DNA of 64,000 nt from Bacteroidota bacterium (GTDB taxonomy: Bacteria > Bacteroidota > Bacteroidia > Bacteroidales > UBA12077), in NCBI GenBank assembly GCA_020444275.1, contig JAHLLG010000007.1, forward strand, positions 97,879-161,878. The letters run 5' to 3'. The stretch's first letter is position 1, and each line of letters starts with the position of its first letter. Below are positions 9,593-18,812 of this stretch, one piece after another. The notes under the pieces were generated by a model. It was given only the letters and a program-made list of their open reading frames with translations, did not search any database and had not been told where the DNA came from. The position numbers and the translations under genes were made by a program.

Positions 9593-9838
9593 TTATCCTT
9601 TCAAGTCGTCCTTTGTTTCTTTAATTTCCTTATCCATCTCCTCCAGATCCTTTTTAATATCTCCTGTATGATCGTTCATTTCTCTTTTAATATCGTCTGC
9701 AGCTTTTCTAAACTCTCGCATACCTTTCCCCAAACCTTTTGCTATTTCAGGAATTTTATTGGCTCCAAACAATACCAAAACTACCAAAAGGATAACAAAT
9801 ATTTCCTGTCCGCTTATAAAAATAAAATGCGTAGTCAT
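9593..9838 (-). CDS. tatA: Twin-arginine translocase subunit TatA/TatE
   Basis: An 81-residue protein: one N-terminal membrane helix ([21 protein letters not shown] region), then the hallmark [23 protein letters not shown] amphipathic helix, then a charged tail. TatA forms the oligomeric channel that moves folded proteins across the inner membrane. TatC is not in this window. First gene of the operon that runs through to trmN6. Confidence 0.93.
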   Translation of the reverse strand: MTTHFIFISGQEIFVILLVVLVLFGANKIPEIAKGLGKGMREFRKAADDIKREMNDHTGDIKKDLEEMDKEIKETKDDLKG

Positions 9839-9879
9839 ATTATTCGTTTGTACAAATATACATTATATTGAATAATAAA

Positions 9880-9906
9880 AAAGGCTCCTTGAATTAAGGA
9901 GCCTTT
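9880..9906 (-). terminator. Terminator after secDF
   Basis: An 11-bp stem AAAGGCTCCTT/AAGGAGCCTTT (9880-9890 with 9896-9906) with loop GAATT. On the minus strand the stem runs into a U-rich tract. It lies 20 nt after the secDF stop and just before the tatA promoter region. Confidence 0.85.
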
Positions 9907-9926
9907 AAAATTTATATCTTGAAAGA

Positions 9927-12900
9927 TTAATTTTTCTTTCCTTTTATTTTCTTTTCATCTTTTTTGTGAACTGTATCGAACACAACCGGAGTAGCTATAA
10001 ATAGCGATGAATATGTACCTACTACTACACCAACAAGCAATGCAAATACAAATCCACGAATTACTTCGCCACCAAAGATGAAAATGGTTAATAATACAAC
10101 AAACGTACTTAACGATGTACTGAATGTACGGCTTAATGTACTATTTAATGCATCATTTAGAATTGTTTTTCGTTCACGTTTTGGATATAATGTAACGTAC
10201 TCTCTGATACGGTCGAATACAACCACGGTATCGTTAATAGAGTAACCTACAACCGTTAATATTGCCGCAATAAATGCCTGGTCAATCTCCAACGAGAACG
10301 GTAAAATACCCCAGGTTAATGAGAATATTCCTAAAATGATTAGAACATCGTGCATCAATGCAACAATAGCACCTAAACCATATTGCCAGTTTCTAAATCG
10401 AATAAATATGTAAACGAACATTAACACAATAGCAAGTACAATAACTACTAATGATTTGTATAAAATATCATCGGCAATTGTTGCTCCTACTTTGTGTGAG
10501 CTCTTAACTCCATATACATGTTCTAAGTCTGAAGTACCAGCTTCTTTAATCTGATTATCCTGCTCAACAACAAATCCTTTTAAGAAATTTTCTTTCGACA
10601 AATTATCCAGACCAAAATATGGTTTTAATCCATCAAATAATTTTGTTTCTACGTCATTATCAACTTCAACATCATCTTCATCTACTCTGTACTGAGTAGT
10701 GATCTTAACCTGATTATCATCTCCAAATATTTTTACTTCAGGTGCTTCTCCATATACTCCTTCAAGAGATTTTGCCACATCAAGCGTATTTACAGTTTCC
10801 TGGAAACGAACAACGTATGTTCTACCACCAGTAAAGTCAACACCTTTATTAAGACCTCTTGTAAATAAAGAGCCTAAACTAACTAAAATTACGATTGCAG
10901 ATATTACATAGAAAATTTTACGTTTTTCTAAGAATTTAATAGCTGTATTTTTAAATGCACCTTGGGTAAGTTTAGTTGCATATGTAATTTCTTTATTACG
11001 TTTTAAGTACCATTCAAATATTAATCGGGTTAAGAAAATTGCAGTAAATAATGAAGTTAAGATACCAATTAACAATGTGGTTGCAAAACCTTTAATCGGA
11101 CCAGTACCAAACACATAAAGAATGATCGCCGTTAACAATGTTGTTACGTTGGCATCAATAATTGCTGAATATGCATGCTTATAACCATCTTTAACCGCTA
11201 ATTTTACACCTTTACCAGCTGCCAGCTCTTCACGAATACGCTCATAAATAAGCACGTTTGCATCAACCGACATACCAATTGTTAACACAATACCGGCAAT
11301 ACCAGGTAAGGTAAGTACAGCACCAAGCGATGCTAAAACTCCCATGATAAAGAACATATTTGCAATTAATGCTAAGTCGGCAACTAAACCTGCTTTACGG
11401 CTATAGTAGAAAATCATATAAACCATAACTACTATAAAGGCAATAAAGAAAGAGTTTAAACCGGCATTAATTGCTTCCTGACCAAGCGATGGACCTACAA
11501 CTTCTTCCTGAATAATTCTTGCTGGTGCTGGTAATTTACCAGATTTTAATATGTTGGCTAAGTCTTTTGCTTCGTTTACTGTAAAGTCTCCTGAAATAGA
11601 TGAACGACCACCAGTAATTTCCTGGTTAACTCTTGGCGCTGAGTATACATAATCGTCAAGAACAATTGCAATAAAGTTTCCTACATTATTTTTGGTTAAA
11701 CGTGCCCAGGTTTTTGCACCGTCGGCATTCATGCTCATAGAAACTTCCGCATTACCTGTATTTTGATCAAATTCTGATCTTGCGTCAGTAACTACATCGC
11801 CGTCAAGTGGTGCTTTACCATCACGACCAGTTACTTTAATTGCGTGTAACTCATAAAAACTTTCTGTATCGTCATATTTGTAAGGCTTCACGTGCCATTT
11901 AAATACCATATCACGAGGGAACACATTTTTAACCTGTTCCATGTTGAGGTAATCATTTACTTTTGAAGTGTCGGCATAATGCGCCATTCCAATTACCGAT
12001 CCCTCCATTGGTTGTCCGGATTGTGGGTTGATACTTGGACGCAACACTGAAAATAACGGATACCTTTCAGCAATCTGATTCTTGCTTAAGTCAGCTGAAT
12101 CCTGCATTGTTGAGTCTGACTCGATCTGATCAATTAATGATAATTCACTTTCTTCTTCTCCTTCAGCCTTTGCAACCTCATCTACTTTCTCTTTATCAGC
12201 TTTTTCCGATTTTTCAAGTTGCTTTTGAGCTTGCTCCATATTGTAAATTACCTCGTTAGCTTGTAGAAGGTAATTGTACACCTGTGTATTATTGTATGTT
12301 TCCCAGAATTCAAGATTTGCTGTACCTTGCAGTAGATCACGAACACGTTCCTGATCTTTAACCCCTGGCAACTCAACCATAATTCTACCGGCACTACCTT
12401 CTATTCTTTGAATATTAGGCTGAACAACACCGAAACGGTCGATACGAGTATTTAAAATATTAAATGAATTATCGATCGCATCTTTCGATTCTTCACGAAT
12501 AACCTTTAATACTTCCTCGTTTGTTGAGTTAAAATCAACCTTATCTTTTAATTCGATGGTATTAAAAATAGCCGCTAATTTTGCATTTGGATCAATTTCG
12601 TTAAATGCTCTTCCAAACAATGTTACGTAATCTTCACGACTATCTTTACTATACTCTCTTGCTAATGTTAATGCCTTTTGGAAAGTAGTATCTTTATTAT
12701 TATTCGACATCGCCTTGATAATATCTTCAACCGATATCTCAAGAATTACGTTCATACCACCTTTAAGGTCAAGACCTAGGTTAATTTCTCTCTCCTGACA
12801 TTCTCTAAATGTATATTTTCTAAATCCCAGGTTGTATACTTCTTCACTCGAAATTGAATCAAGATATTCATATTCAAGATCTGAAACTGCTACTTGTTCT

Positions 12901-13043
12901 TCAGGATGATTTTCTACATACTGCTCTGCATATTTTTCCGCATCCTTGTAAATCCCTGTAGTTACCCAGGTAAATGATAAGTAATAAATACATATCACAG
13001 CCAACATGATGGCCAAAAATCTAATAGCTCCTTTAATCTGCAT
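9927..13043 (-). CDS. secDF: Protein translocase subunit SecDF (fused)
   Basis: Uses the proton-motive force to pull secreted proteins out of SecYEG on the periplasmic side. The 1038 residues contain SecD (N-terminal helix, the INLGLDLKGGMN motif, large P1 periplasmic domain, six-helix bundle with GMSVDANVLIYERIREEL) fused to SecF (GVDFTGGRTYVV, then SINDTVVVFDRIRE). SecD carries an acidic low-complexity insert near residues 255-310, seen in many Bacteroidota. The gene is monocistronic: own promoter with a long leader, and a terminator 20 nt downstream. Confidence 0.97.
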   Translation of the reverse strand: MQIKGAIRFLAIMLAVICIYYLSFTWVTTGIYKDAEKYAEQYVENHPEEQVAVSDLEYEYLDSISSEEVYNLGFRKYTFRECQEREINLGLDLKGGMNVILEISVEDIIKAMSNNNKDTTFQKALTLAREYSKDSREDYVTLFGRAFNEIDPNAKLAAIFNTIELKDKVDFNSTNEEVLKVIREESKDAIDNSFNILNTRIDRFGVVQPNIQRIEGSAGRIMVELPGVKDQERVRDLLQGTANLEFWETYNNTQVYNYLLQANEVIYNMEQAQKQLEKSEKADKEKVDEVAKAEGEEESELSLIDQIESDSTMQDSADLSKNQIAERYPLFSVLRPSINPQSGQPMEGSVIGMAHYADTSKVNDYLNMEQVKNVFPRDMVFKWHVKPYKYDDTESFYELHAIKVTGRDGKAPLDGDVVTDARSEFDQNTGNAEVSMSMNADGAKTWARLTKNNVGNFIAIVLDDYVYSAPRVNQEITGGRSSISGDFTVNEAKDLANILKSGKLPAPARIIQEEVVGPSLGQEAINAGLNSFFIAFIVVMVYMIFYYSRKAGLVADLALIANMFFIMGVLASLGAVLTLPGIAGIVLTIGMSVDANVLIYERIREELAAGKGVKLAVKDGYKHAYSAIIDANVTTLLTAIILYVFGTGPIKGFATTLLIGILTSLFTAIFLTRLIFEWYLKRNKEITYATKLTQGAFKNTAIKFLEKRKIFYVISAIVILVSLGSLFTRGLNKGVDFTGGRTYVVRFQETVNTLDVAKSLEGVYGEAPEVKIFGDDNQVKITTQYRVDEDDVEVDNDVETKLFDGLKPYFGLDNLSKENFLKGFVVEQDNQIKEAGTSDLEHVYGVKSSHKVGATIADDILYKSLVVIVLAIVLMFVYIFIRFRNWQYGLGAIVALMHDVLIILGIFSLTWGILPFSLEIDQAFIAAILTVVGYSINDTVVVFDRIREYVTLYPKRERKTILNDALNSTLSRTFSTSLSTFVVLLTIFIFGGEVIRGFVFALLVGVVVGTYSSLFIATPVVFDTVHKKDEKKIKGKKN

Positions 13044-13348
13044 TTGTTAAACTATTTTATTGATATTATTAATATATTTTCTTATTCATCCATACCGACA
13101 ATGAAATTAATATCGTACTGTGTACTCCTTAATCTCTATATCGGCATTAACCATTGTAATATTTTTAATTGTTCATTATAATTAAAAATTACAATAAGTT
13201 AAATTGTCGTGCAAAGATAAAATTATTTTTTAGAAACACACTTTTTCAACGGATTAAGATTGAAAAGATTGACTTACGGATATTAACTTTTTATTTTTCT
13301 TTAACTAATCGGGTAAGGATGTTCTCTTTCAGACTCTGATTGAATAAG
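13044..13348 (-). promoter_or_regulatory. Long structured leader of secDF
   Basis: A 305-nt gap between tolC and secDF. A -7 element TATCTTTG (minus strand 13219-13212) predicts transcription start near 13205, giving a leader of about 160 nt, while other predicted leaders in this window are 20-40 nt. The leader holds an inverted repeat (13153-13170 with 13180-13195, about 16 bp with a 2-nt bulge, 9-nt loop) and, overlapping its base, the start of a 15-codon open reading frame. The layout suggests translational or attenuation control of secDF, unproven. Confidence 0.5.
13107..13154 (-). CDS. Possible 15-residue leader peptide upstream of secDF
   Basis: An ATG-initiated frame in the secDF leader reads MVNADIEIKEYTVRY and stops with TAA, 63 nt before the secDF start codon. 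Its ATG sits at the base of the leader hairpin, so structure could control its translation. Base composition here is less AT-rich than the flanks. Upstream arrest peptides regulate Sec components in other bacteria (SecM, VemP), but this peptide is short and has no signal sequence, so the parallel is only suggestive. It may be chance. Confidence 0.2.
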   Translation of the reverse strand: MVNADIEIKEYTVRY

Positions 13349-14824
13349 TTATTCAATTAGTTTTTCATAATCTGTATTCAGTGGTTGATCTGCAACAAAA
13401 TCGTATAACGTAATTTTTCTTAAGTTGTAGTAGTTCGACCAATATTTGCGCAGTGCAGCAATATAATTACTCTTTGCTGCATCTTTCTCAGATAAAGCTA
13501 CATTTAAATCCAATACATCAACCTTACCGATAAGGAAACGCTGTTTGGTCATATCATAACGCTTTTGAGCAATCGTATCCGATTTTGCTGCAATCAGCAA
13601 CTGATCATCTTGTAAGTTAAACTGCATCACATTCAGGTAAACATTTTGCACAAAGTCTGTTCTGGCCTGATCAACAGTAGTTTTTATCACTTCCTGACTA
13701 GACTGAGCCATTTTATAACGCCCTCTGCCTAATCCCCAATCCAATAAAGGTATTTCTAAACCTACTGTTAATGTTTGCTGATTTTGAGGATCGATATACA
13801 CATCGGAAAGTTCATCGGCCTGTTGGGTATAACCAACACTTGCAAACAAATCTGCCTGCAAACCTTTCTGCGACCTGGCTTTAGCTACATCACGCTCTGC
13901 CTCGATCAACTGACGCTCATATGCAATAATATCCGGATTATTTGCACGGGCAATTTCCAGTGCCTGATCAACATCAACCGTTAACTCAGGAATATCTTTA
14001 GGAATTATTAATTTAAGATCTACTTTTTCGTTAAAACCTAAAAACGAGCGAAGGCGAAACTTTTTAATCTCCAGGTCAACTTTTGCCGAATTCATCGAAG
14101 AGCCTGCATTAAGCAGACTAAGTTCCATCTGCATTAATTCATTTTCGGCTATGGTTCCAATATTATACCTGCCTGTGGCAATCTGATACAAGGTATCGGC
14201 ATTTGAATAATTTATTTCAGCAACCTGCAAATTTTGTTGTGCCAGTGCTAAATCAAAAAAGTAACCAACAGCTTTTAACGAAACATCTTCCAATGATGAG
14301 ATATATTCTCTTTTGGCTTCTTCGTATTTTAACGGCTCTATTTTCTTTTGCCATTTAAACTCGTTGTAAAAGAGAACCGGCTGCGAATAGGTTATTGAAA
14401 ATGGTGTTGAGCTGTACGAATATTCATCAGATTCTAAATTATCGAGGCGCGACAGATCTGTTCTCAGCGATAACTGCCCACCGGTAAACGGTACGTTCTG
14501 AACGATATCAACGTTCAGATGTGTTGTGTTTTTATTTAACTTCACATAATATGAACCTGTTGAATCGGAAAACTCATTATAGCTTCTGTTCAAATTAGGA
14601 AATGTTGAATAAAACTTTACACCCGGTCTGAATTCAGCTCTATAGGTTCTAAACTGCCAGTAGTTTGCTCTGTATCTGTGCTTTGCCATAATCGCATCGG
14701 GCGATTGCTCACGGGCTAACTGAATTACCTGCTCAAAGGTTAACTCTTCCAAAACTCCTTGCTGAGCCTTCAGTTGTAAACTTATGATAACAAATATTAT
14801 CCAGAGTACTCCTATTTTTTTCAT
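13349..14824 (-). CDS. TolC family outer membrane efflux protein
   Basis: The 491-residue protein has a signal peptide cleaved after LQLKAQ (about residue 21) and long helical TolC repeats typical of outer-membrane efflux channels (for example RLIEAERDVAKARSQKG and the matching SEKDAAKSNYIAALRKYWSNYYNLRK at the end). It forms the outer-membrane exit duct for the adaptor and permease encoded upstream (16054-18807). The operon is interrupted just before this gene by a DUF4143 ATPase gene that ends 15 nt before the tolC-like start. Confidence 0.9.
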   Translation of the reverse strand: MKKIGVLWIIFVIISLQLKAQQGVLEELTFEQVIQLAREQSPDAIMAKHRYRANYWQFRTYRAEFRPGVKFYSTFPNLNRSYNEFSDSTGSYYVKLNKNTTHLNVDIVQNVPFTGGQLSLRTDLSRLDNLESDEYSYSSTPFSITYSQPVLFYNEFKWQKKIEPLKYEEAKREYISSLEDVSLKAVGYFFDLALAQQNLQVAEINYSNADTLYQIATGRYNIGTIAENELMQMELSLLNAGSSMNSAKVDLEIKKFRLRSFLGFNEKVDLKLIIPKDIPELTVDVDQALEIARANNPDIIAYERQLIEAERDVAKARSQKGLQADLFASVGYTQQADELSDVYIDPQNQQTLTVGLEIPLLDWGLGRGRYKMAQSSQEVIKTTVDQARTDFVQNVYLNVMQFNLQDDQLLIAAKSDTIAQKRYDMTKQRFLIGKVDVLDLNVALSEKDAAKSNYIAALRKYWSNYYNLRKITLYDFVADQPLNTDYEKLIE

Positions 14825-14839
14825 CTAATCAATAACTAT

Positions 14840-15967
14840 TTAATTATTCAATACAAAATGCTCGAAATTTTCTTTATTAATTATATTTATTTCGGGATTA
14901 TAAGCTTTGATAAATGTTTTGGATATTTTGGGTTTCTTTTTGGCATTCCATTTAAATTCAAAAGCAAAAATTTTACCTTCTTTTTCTTCTATATAATCAA
15001 TTTCCTGCTGTTGTGTAGTACGCCAAAAATATGCATTAGCCTGCTCCTGGTTATTTAGCAAATATTTTTTCCGCTCGGTTATTAAAAAGTTTTCCCATAA
15101 AGCACCAATATCTTCTCGCATGCTTAGCGGATTATAATTTGATATCAATGCATTTCGAATTCCATTATCATAAAAATAGATTTTCCTATTTGTACTAATT
15201 TCATTTCGAATATTTCTACTAAATGGTTCTAATCGAAAAATAATAAAAGCTTTCTCCAATAAATCAATATATGTTGCCACAGTATCTTTACTAACCTTTA
15301 ATAAACTTGACAACTCATTGTTAGATACTTCATTTCCCAATTGCAAGGCCAGTGCTCTCAGCAATTTTGGCAATAAATCCGGTTTGCGTACAGACTTAAT
15401 AGCCAACAAATCTTTATACAAATAGCTATTGCTTAACTGTTTTAATACCTCTTTCTCATCGCCCGGATGATTGATTACATCAGGATACATTCCATATATT
15501 AACCGTTGTTCAAGTTGCTGTAAAGATTTCAAATAACCATAATGATTATGCAATTCTTGCCAACTAATAGGTAATAATAAGTATTCCCATTTTCTGCCGG
15601 TTAAAGGTTCATTTATTTCAGTGGCCAATTCTAATGCTGATGAACCACTTACAAGCAAGAGTACATCTTTTATTCGATCAGTAATAATTTTAAGACTTAA
15701 ACCAATATTTTTTACGCGTTGTGCTTCATCAATAAATATTATTTTGTGTTTACCAATGAGTTGCTTTAAGTTTTCAAGATTTGCATTTTCTAATTTTTCT
15801 CTTACAAGTATTTCATCACAATCTAACAATAAAAAATCTCCTGTTTCGGATGCAACTTTGGTCAATAACGTAGTTTTACCAGTTTGCCGAGGACCAACTA
15901 GTATTAAAGCCTTTTCCTTGCTTTGAATACGTTTTTTTATTATTTCTTCTAATGTTCGGTTAATCAT
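14840..15967 (-). CDS. AAA ATPase with DUF4143 domain
   Basis: The 375-residue protein has an N-terminal AAA_14 ATPase (Walker A LVGPRQTGKTTLL at 23-35, Walker B IIFIDEAQ near 75-82, SGSSALEL sensor) and a C-terminal DUF4143 region with a nuclease-like end (YFWRTTQQQEIDYIEEKEGKIFAFEFKWN). Such genes are scattered, mobile and of unknown role; toxin-antitoxin-like or defence functions have been proposed but not settled. It is more AT-rich than its neighbours, splits an efflux operon, and has its own -7 element 86 nt upstream gap, all pointing to insertion. Confidence 0.85.
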   Translation of the reverse strand: MINRTLEEIIKKRIQSKEKALILVGPRQTGKTTLLTKVASETGDFLLLDCDEILVREKLENANLENLKQLIGKHKIIFIDEAQRVKNIGLSLKIITDRIKDVLLLVSGSSALELATEINEPLTGRKWEYLLLPISWQELHNHYGYLKSLQQLEQRLIYGMYPDVINHPGDEKEVLKQLSNSYLYKDLLAIKSVRKPDLLPKLLRALALQLGNEVSNNELSSLLKVSKDTVATYIDLLEKAFIIFRLEPFSRNIRNEISTNRKIYFYDNGIRNALISNYNPLSMREDIGALWENFLITERKKYLLNNQEQANAYFWRTTQQQEIDYIEEKEGKIFAFEFKWNAKKKPKISKTFIKAYNPEINIINKENFEHFVLNN

Positions 15968-16017
15968 ATATGGTATATGTATTAGTTAAAAAACATAATA
16001 TTTAGCTAATATACATG

Positions 16018-16025
16018 CAAATTTA
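16018..16025 (-). promoter_or_regulatory. Possible -7 element for the DUF4143 ATPase gene
   Basis: TAAATTTG on the minus strand matches TAnnTTTG, about 50 nt before the start codon and inside the gap after the permease gene. No matching TTG was seen at the expected spacing, so the assignment is tentative. Confidence 0.35.
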
Positions 16026-16053
16026 ACAACAATCAAACAACCTGGCCAGAAAA

Positions 16054-17424
16054 TTATTCATAACGTAATGATTCTATCGGATCTTTTTCAGCAGCTCTTT
16101 TAGCCGGCGAAATTCCAAATATCACACCAATAATTGCACTAACGCTAAAGGCGACGATAATTGATCCCGGAGAAATAATCGTAAGTATACCCGCAAATTT
16201 CATGATCATTTTAGAAAAAGCGATACCTAAAAATACCCCTATTAAACCACCAGATACACTTATTAAAATTGCCTCTGCCAGGAACTGTGCTATAATATCG
16301 GCTTTTTTTGCTCCCAGGGCCAAACGAATACCAATTTCCTTTATACGCTCCATAACAGTGGCAAACATAATATTCATAATTCCTATACCACCAACGATTA
16401 GAGAAATTCCGGCAATAGCACCCAACACAAAATTGAATATATCTTTTGTTCTCTGCTGTTGTTTGAGCAATAACTCAGGAACCGTAATTTCAAAATCTTT
16501 TACATTCATATGCCTGCGTAAAAGCATTCGACTTAAAATTTCGGTTGTGGTTGTTAACTGCTCTGTTTCTTCAACCTGAACTATAATTTTATCCAGTTGA
16601 TGATAATTTGCTAATGCTGACTTTTGGTTACTTCCTGAAAATGAAAAAAACCACCCCCCGTAAAAGCTATTTCCACTGCTTAAACTTTTAGAGTTAACCA
16701 ACGCTCTGTTTTGATATCTTAAAAGCATGGTTTCTACCGGTATAAAAACATTATCGTTGACAACATTAACACCGGCATTATCAGCTGCAGAAAGGTTTAC
16801 ATCCGTTTTTTCCAGTACACCAATTACTTTTAACCAAACATGACCAAATTTCAAGTATTGATTTATAGGATCGGTATCGCTGAATACTTTTGAACTAATA
16901 TTTGCTCCAATAACACAAACCGGAATTCCATTTTCTACCTGGTAATCGTTAAAAAAAAGTCCCTTTTCTAACTGAACATTATAGAGATCGAAGTAATCAT
17001 TATCTACGCCAATTACTTTTGCAGCAACACGCCGGCCATTTTGAACCACATACGAGTTTGCAACCACCTCAGGTGTAATCTTTTTTACCGAAGGAACAAT
17101 TATTTTTATGGCTTCAACATCTTTCATGGTAAGACCAGGTGAAAATTTTTCCTGGCTTTTTTCTCCTCCATTATCACCGGAACCTTCACTCTCGTCATTG
17201 CCATTGCCGGTTAAGTCCTGAACCGGAGCAATTACAATGTTATTAACACCAACCATTTTAATCTGATCGAGAATCTCTTGCTGTGCTCCATTACCAATAG
17301 CCAGCATACTGATTACAGCAGCTGTACCAAAAATAATTCCTAAAGCCGTTAAAATTGATTTTAGCTTATTACCAAGCAACGATTCTATGGCAATTTCAAT
17401 ATCATGAAAATATCGACTAAACAT
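16054..17424 (-). CDS. MacB-like ABC transporter permease
   Basis: An inner-membrane permease of 456 residues: one N-terminal membrane helix (SILTALGIIFGTAAVISMLAI), a large MacB-type periplasmic domain with a Gly/Ser/Glu-rich low-complexity stretch near residues 72-92, and three C-terminal helices of the FtsX domain, including GIGIMNIMFATVMERIKEIGIRLALG. No ATPase domain is fused and no ATPase gene is adjacent, unlike most MacAB operons. Cotranscribed 9 nt after the adaptor gene. Substrate unknown; peptides, lipids or antibiotics are possible. Confidence 0.92.
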   Translation of the reverse strand: MFSRYFHDIEIAIESLLGNKLKSILTALGIIFGTAAVISMLAIGNGAQQEILDQIKMVGVNNIVIAPVQDLTGNGNDESEGSGDNGGEKSQEKFSPGLTMKDVEAIKIIVPSVKKITPEVVANSYVVQNGRRVAAKVIGVDNDYFDLYNVQLEKGLFFNDYQVENGIPVCVIGANISSKVFSDTDPINQYLKFGHVWLKVIGVLEKTDVNLSAADNAGVNVVNDNVFIPVETMLLRYQNRALVNSKSLSSGNSFYGGWFFSFSGSNQKSALANYHQLDKIIVQVEETEQLTTTTEILSRMLLRRHMNVKDFEITVPELLLKQQQRTKDIFNFVLGAIAGISLIVGGIGIMNIMFATVMERIKEIGIRLALGAKKADIIAQFLAEAILISVSGGLIGVFLGIAFSKMIMKFAGILTIISPGSIIVAFSVSAIIGVIFGISPAKRAAEKDPIESLRYE

Positions 17425-17433
17425 AATAAGATA

Positions 17434-18807
17434 TTAATTTGACCCCTGCTTTCGCCAGTTTTCATTAGGACGCTTTTCTCGTCTCACCTGATTATTTTGC
17501 AACTCTTGCCTCCTCTGCTCCTCTAATTTCTTTTTCGCTTCCCGATCTTTCAGAACAACAATCAACTCTTTACCGGAAAGTTTAAATTTTTCCTCATTTT
17601 CCGGAATCGATAGATAAAGCTCCTGCCCCTCTTCCAATCCTTGTTCAATAATCATATAATTCTCATTGGTTTCGCCCGGAACAATAATTTGTTTTTTACC
17701 ATTTTTGGTATAAACAAAACTTAAACTATCGTCATTATGAACAGCCTCAAGCGGAATAAAAAGTACATCTTCATAAACATTGGTTATGATCTGATTGCTG
17801 GTTGTCATTGCCGGACGCATAATACTATCCGATTGATCGACCCGAATAAGCACCTCAAAAACCTTGGCATCGGTATTTTGTAGTTGCTCACCAATATTTG
17901 CTACCTCAACTACCTCTCCGGTATATTTCTTTTCGGGAAATGCATCAACTCCTATTCTCACCTCCTGTCCCTGTTTAACCTTGCTTATATCAATCTCGTT
18001 TACATACGTTTTCGAGTTCATAACCGAAAGATCGGGCAATGTAGCAACAGTTAAATCCCACGGACTAATTGTTGATCCAACTTTTCTTTTTTGCCCGCTC
18101 CACTCCTTCTTATAAATTACCATTCCTGCCTGCGGTGCATAAATTGTAAATTTATTGATCACAGATTTGATTTTTGCAACCTTACGTTTATGTTGATTCA
18201 GGTTAATAGAATCTTGTCGCATACTTGCCTGGGCTTGCTGCACTTTTAAAGAATAATTATCTCGTGCCTGCTCATAAGCCCGTTGTGCTTTTTCCAAATC
18301 AATCTTGGCTTGACGAATTGTTGCCGGGGGTTCATATTTACTCTGATCAAGAACAATCTTCGTCTCTTCCATGGTAAATTTCAGATTCACAAGCTGGTCG
18401 CGAAGTTCTCTAAGCTGCATGGTAGTATCCAACTGCGTTTTCAGGTATTGTGATTCTGCCGATTCTACTTCATCTTCCAAATCTTTCTGGCTTGTACTTA
18501 ACTCTGTTTTATCTAGTGTACCTACATAATCACCGGAATCGACCAATGTGCCTTCCGGGACCAAATCCTGAATTTTTATCTCACGTATTCTCAGCTCTCT
18601 ACTGTTTCTTAATTCTGATGGGCCGTTTATATCCACTGAACTAATTGCCTGCAATTCGCCTGTTGTTGTAACCAGAATCTCAAACTCACCCCGTTCTACT
18701 TTAGTCATTAATTTAGCTTCCGATTCTGTTTTTCCTGATCGAAAAATCAGAATTAAAATAATTATTGCAAGTACTGAGGCTATTGCAATGTAATGTTTCC
18801 TTTTCAT
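17434..18807 (-). CDS. HlyD/MacA-type periplasmic adaptor
   Basis: A 457-residue membrane-fusion protein: an N-terminal membrane anchor (HYIAIASVLAIIILILIF), lipoyl-like halves flanking a long coiled-coil hairpin (about 95-215, rich in Gln/Leu/Glu), a beta-barrel region (ISKVKQGQEVRIGVDAFPEKKYTGEVVEV), and a very charged Arg/Glu-rich tail. It would link the MacB-like permease to the TolC-type channel. It starts 5 nt after glmM and precedes the permease, so it belongs to the same transcript. Confidence 0.92.
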   Translation of the reverse strand: MKRKHYIAIASVLAIIILILIFRSGKTESEAKLMTKVERGEFEILVTTTGELQAISSVDINGPSELRNSRELRIREIKIQDLVPEGTLVDSGDYVGTLDKTELSTSQKDLEDEVESAESQYLKTQLDTTMQLRELRDQLVNLKFTMEETKIVLDQSKYEPPATIRQAKIDLEKAQRAYEQARDNYSLKVQQAQASMRQDSINLNQHKRKVAKIKSVINKFTIYAPQAGMVIYKKEWSGQKRKVGSTISPWDLTVATLPDLSVMNSKTYVNEIDISKVKQGQEVRIGVDAFPEKKYTGEVVEVANIGEQLQNTDAKVFEVLIRVDQSDSIMRPAMTTSNQIITNVYEDVLFIPLEAVHNDDSLSFVYTKNGKKQIIVPGETNENYMIIEQGLEEGQELYLSIPENEEKFKLSGKELIVVLKDREAKKKLEEQRRQELQNNQVRREKRPNENWRKQGSN

Positions 18808-18812
18808 ATTAC

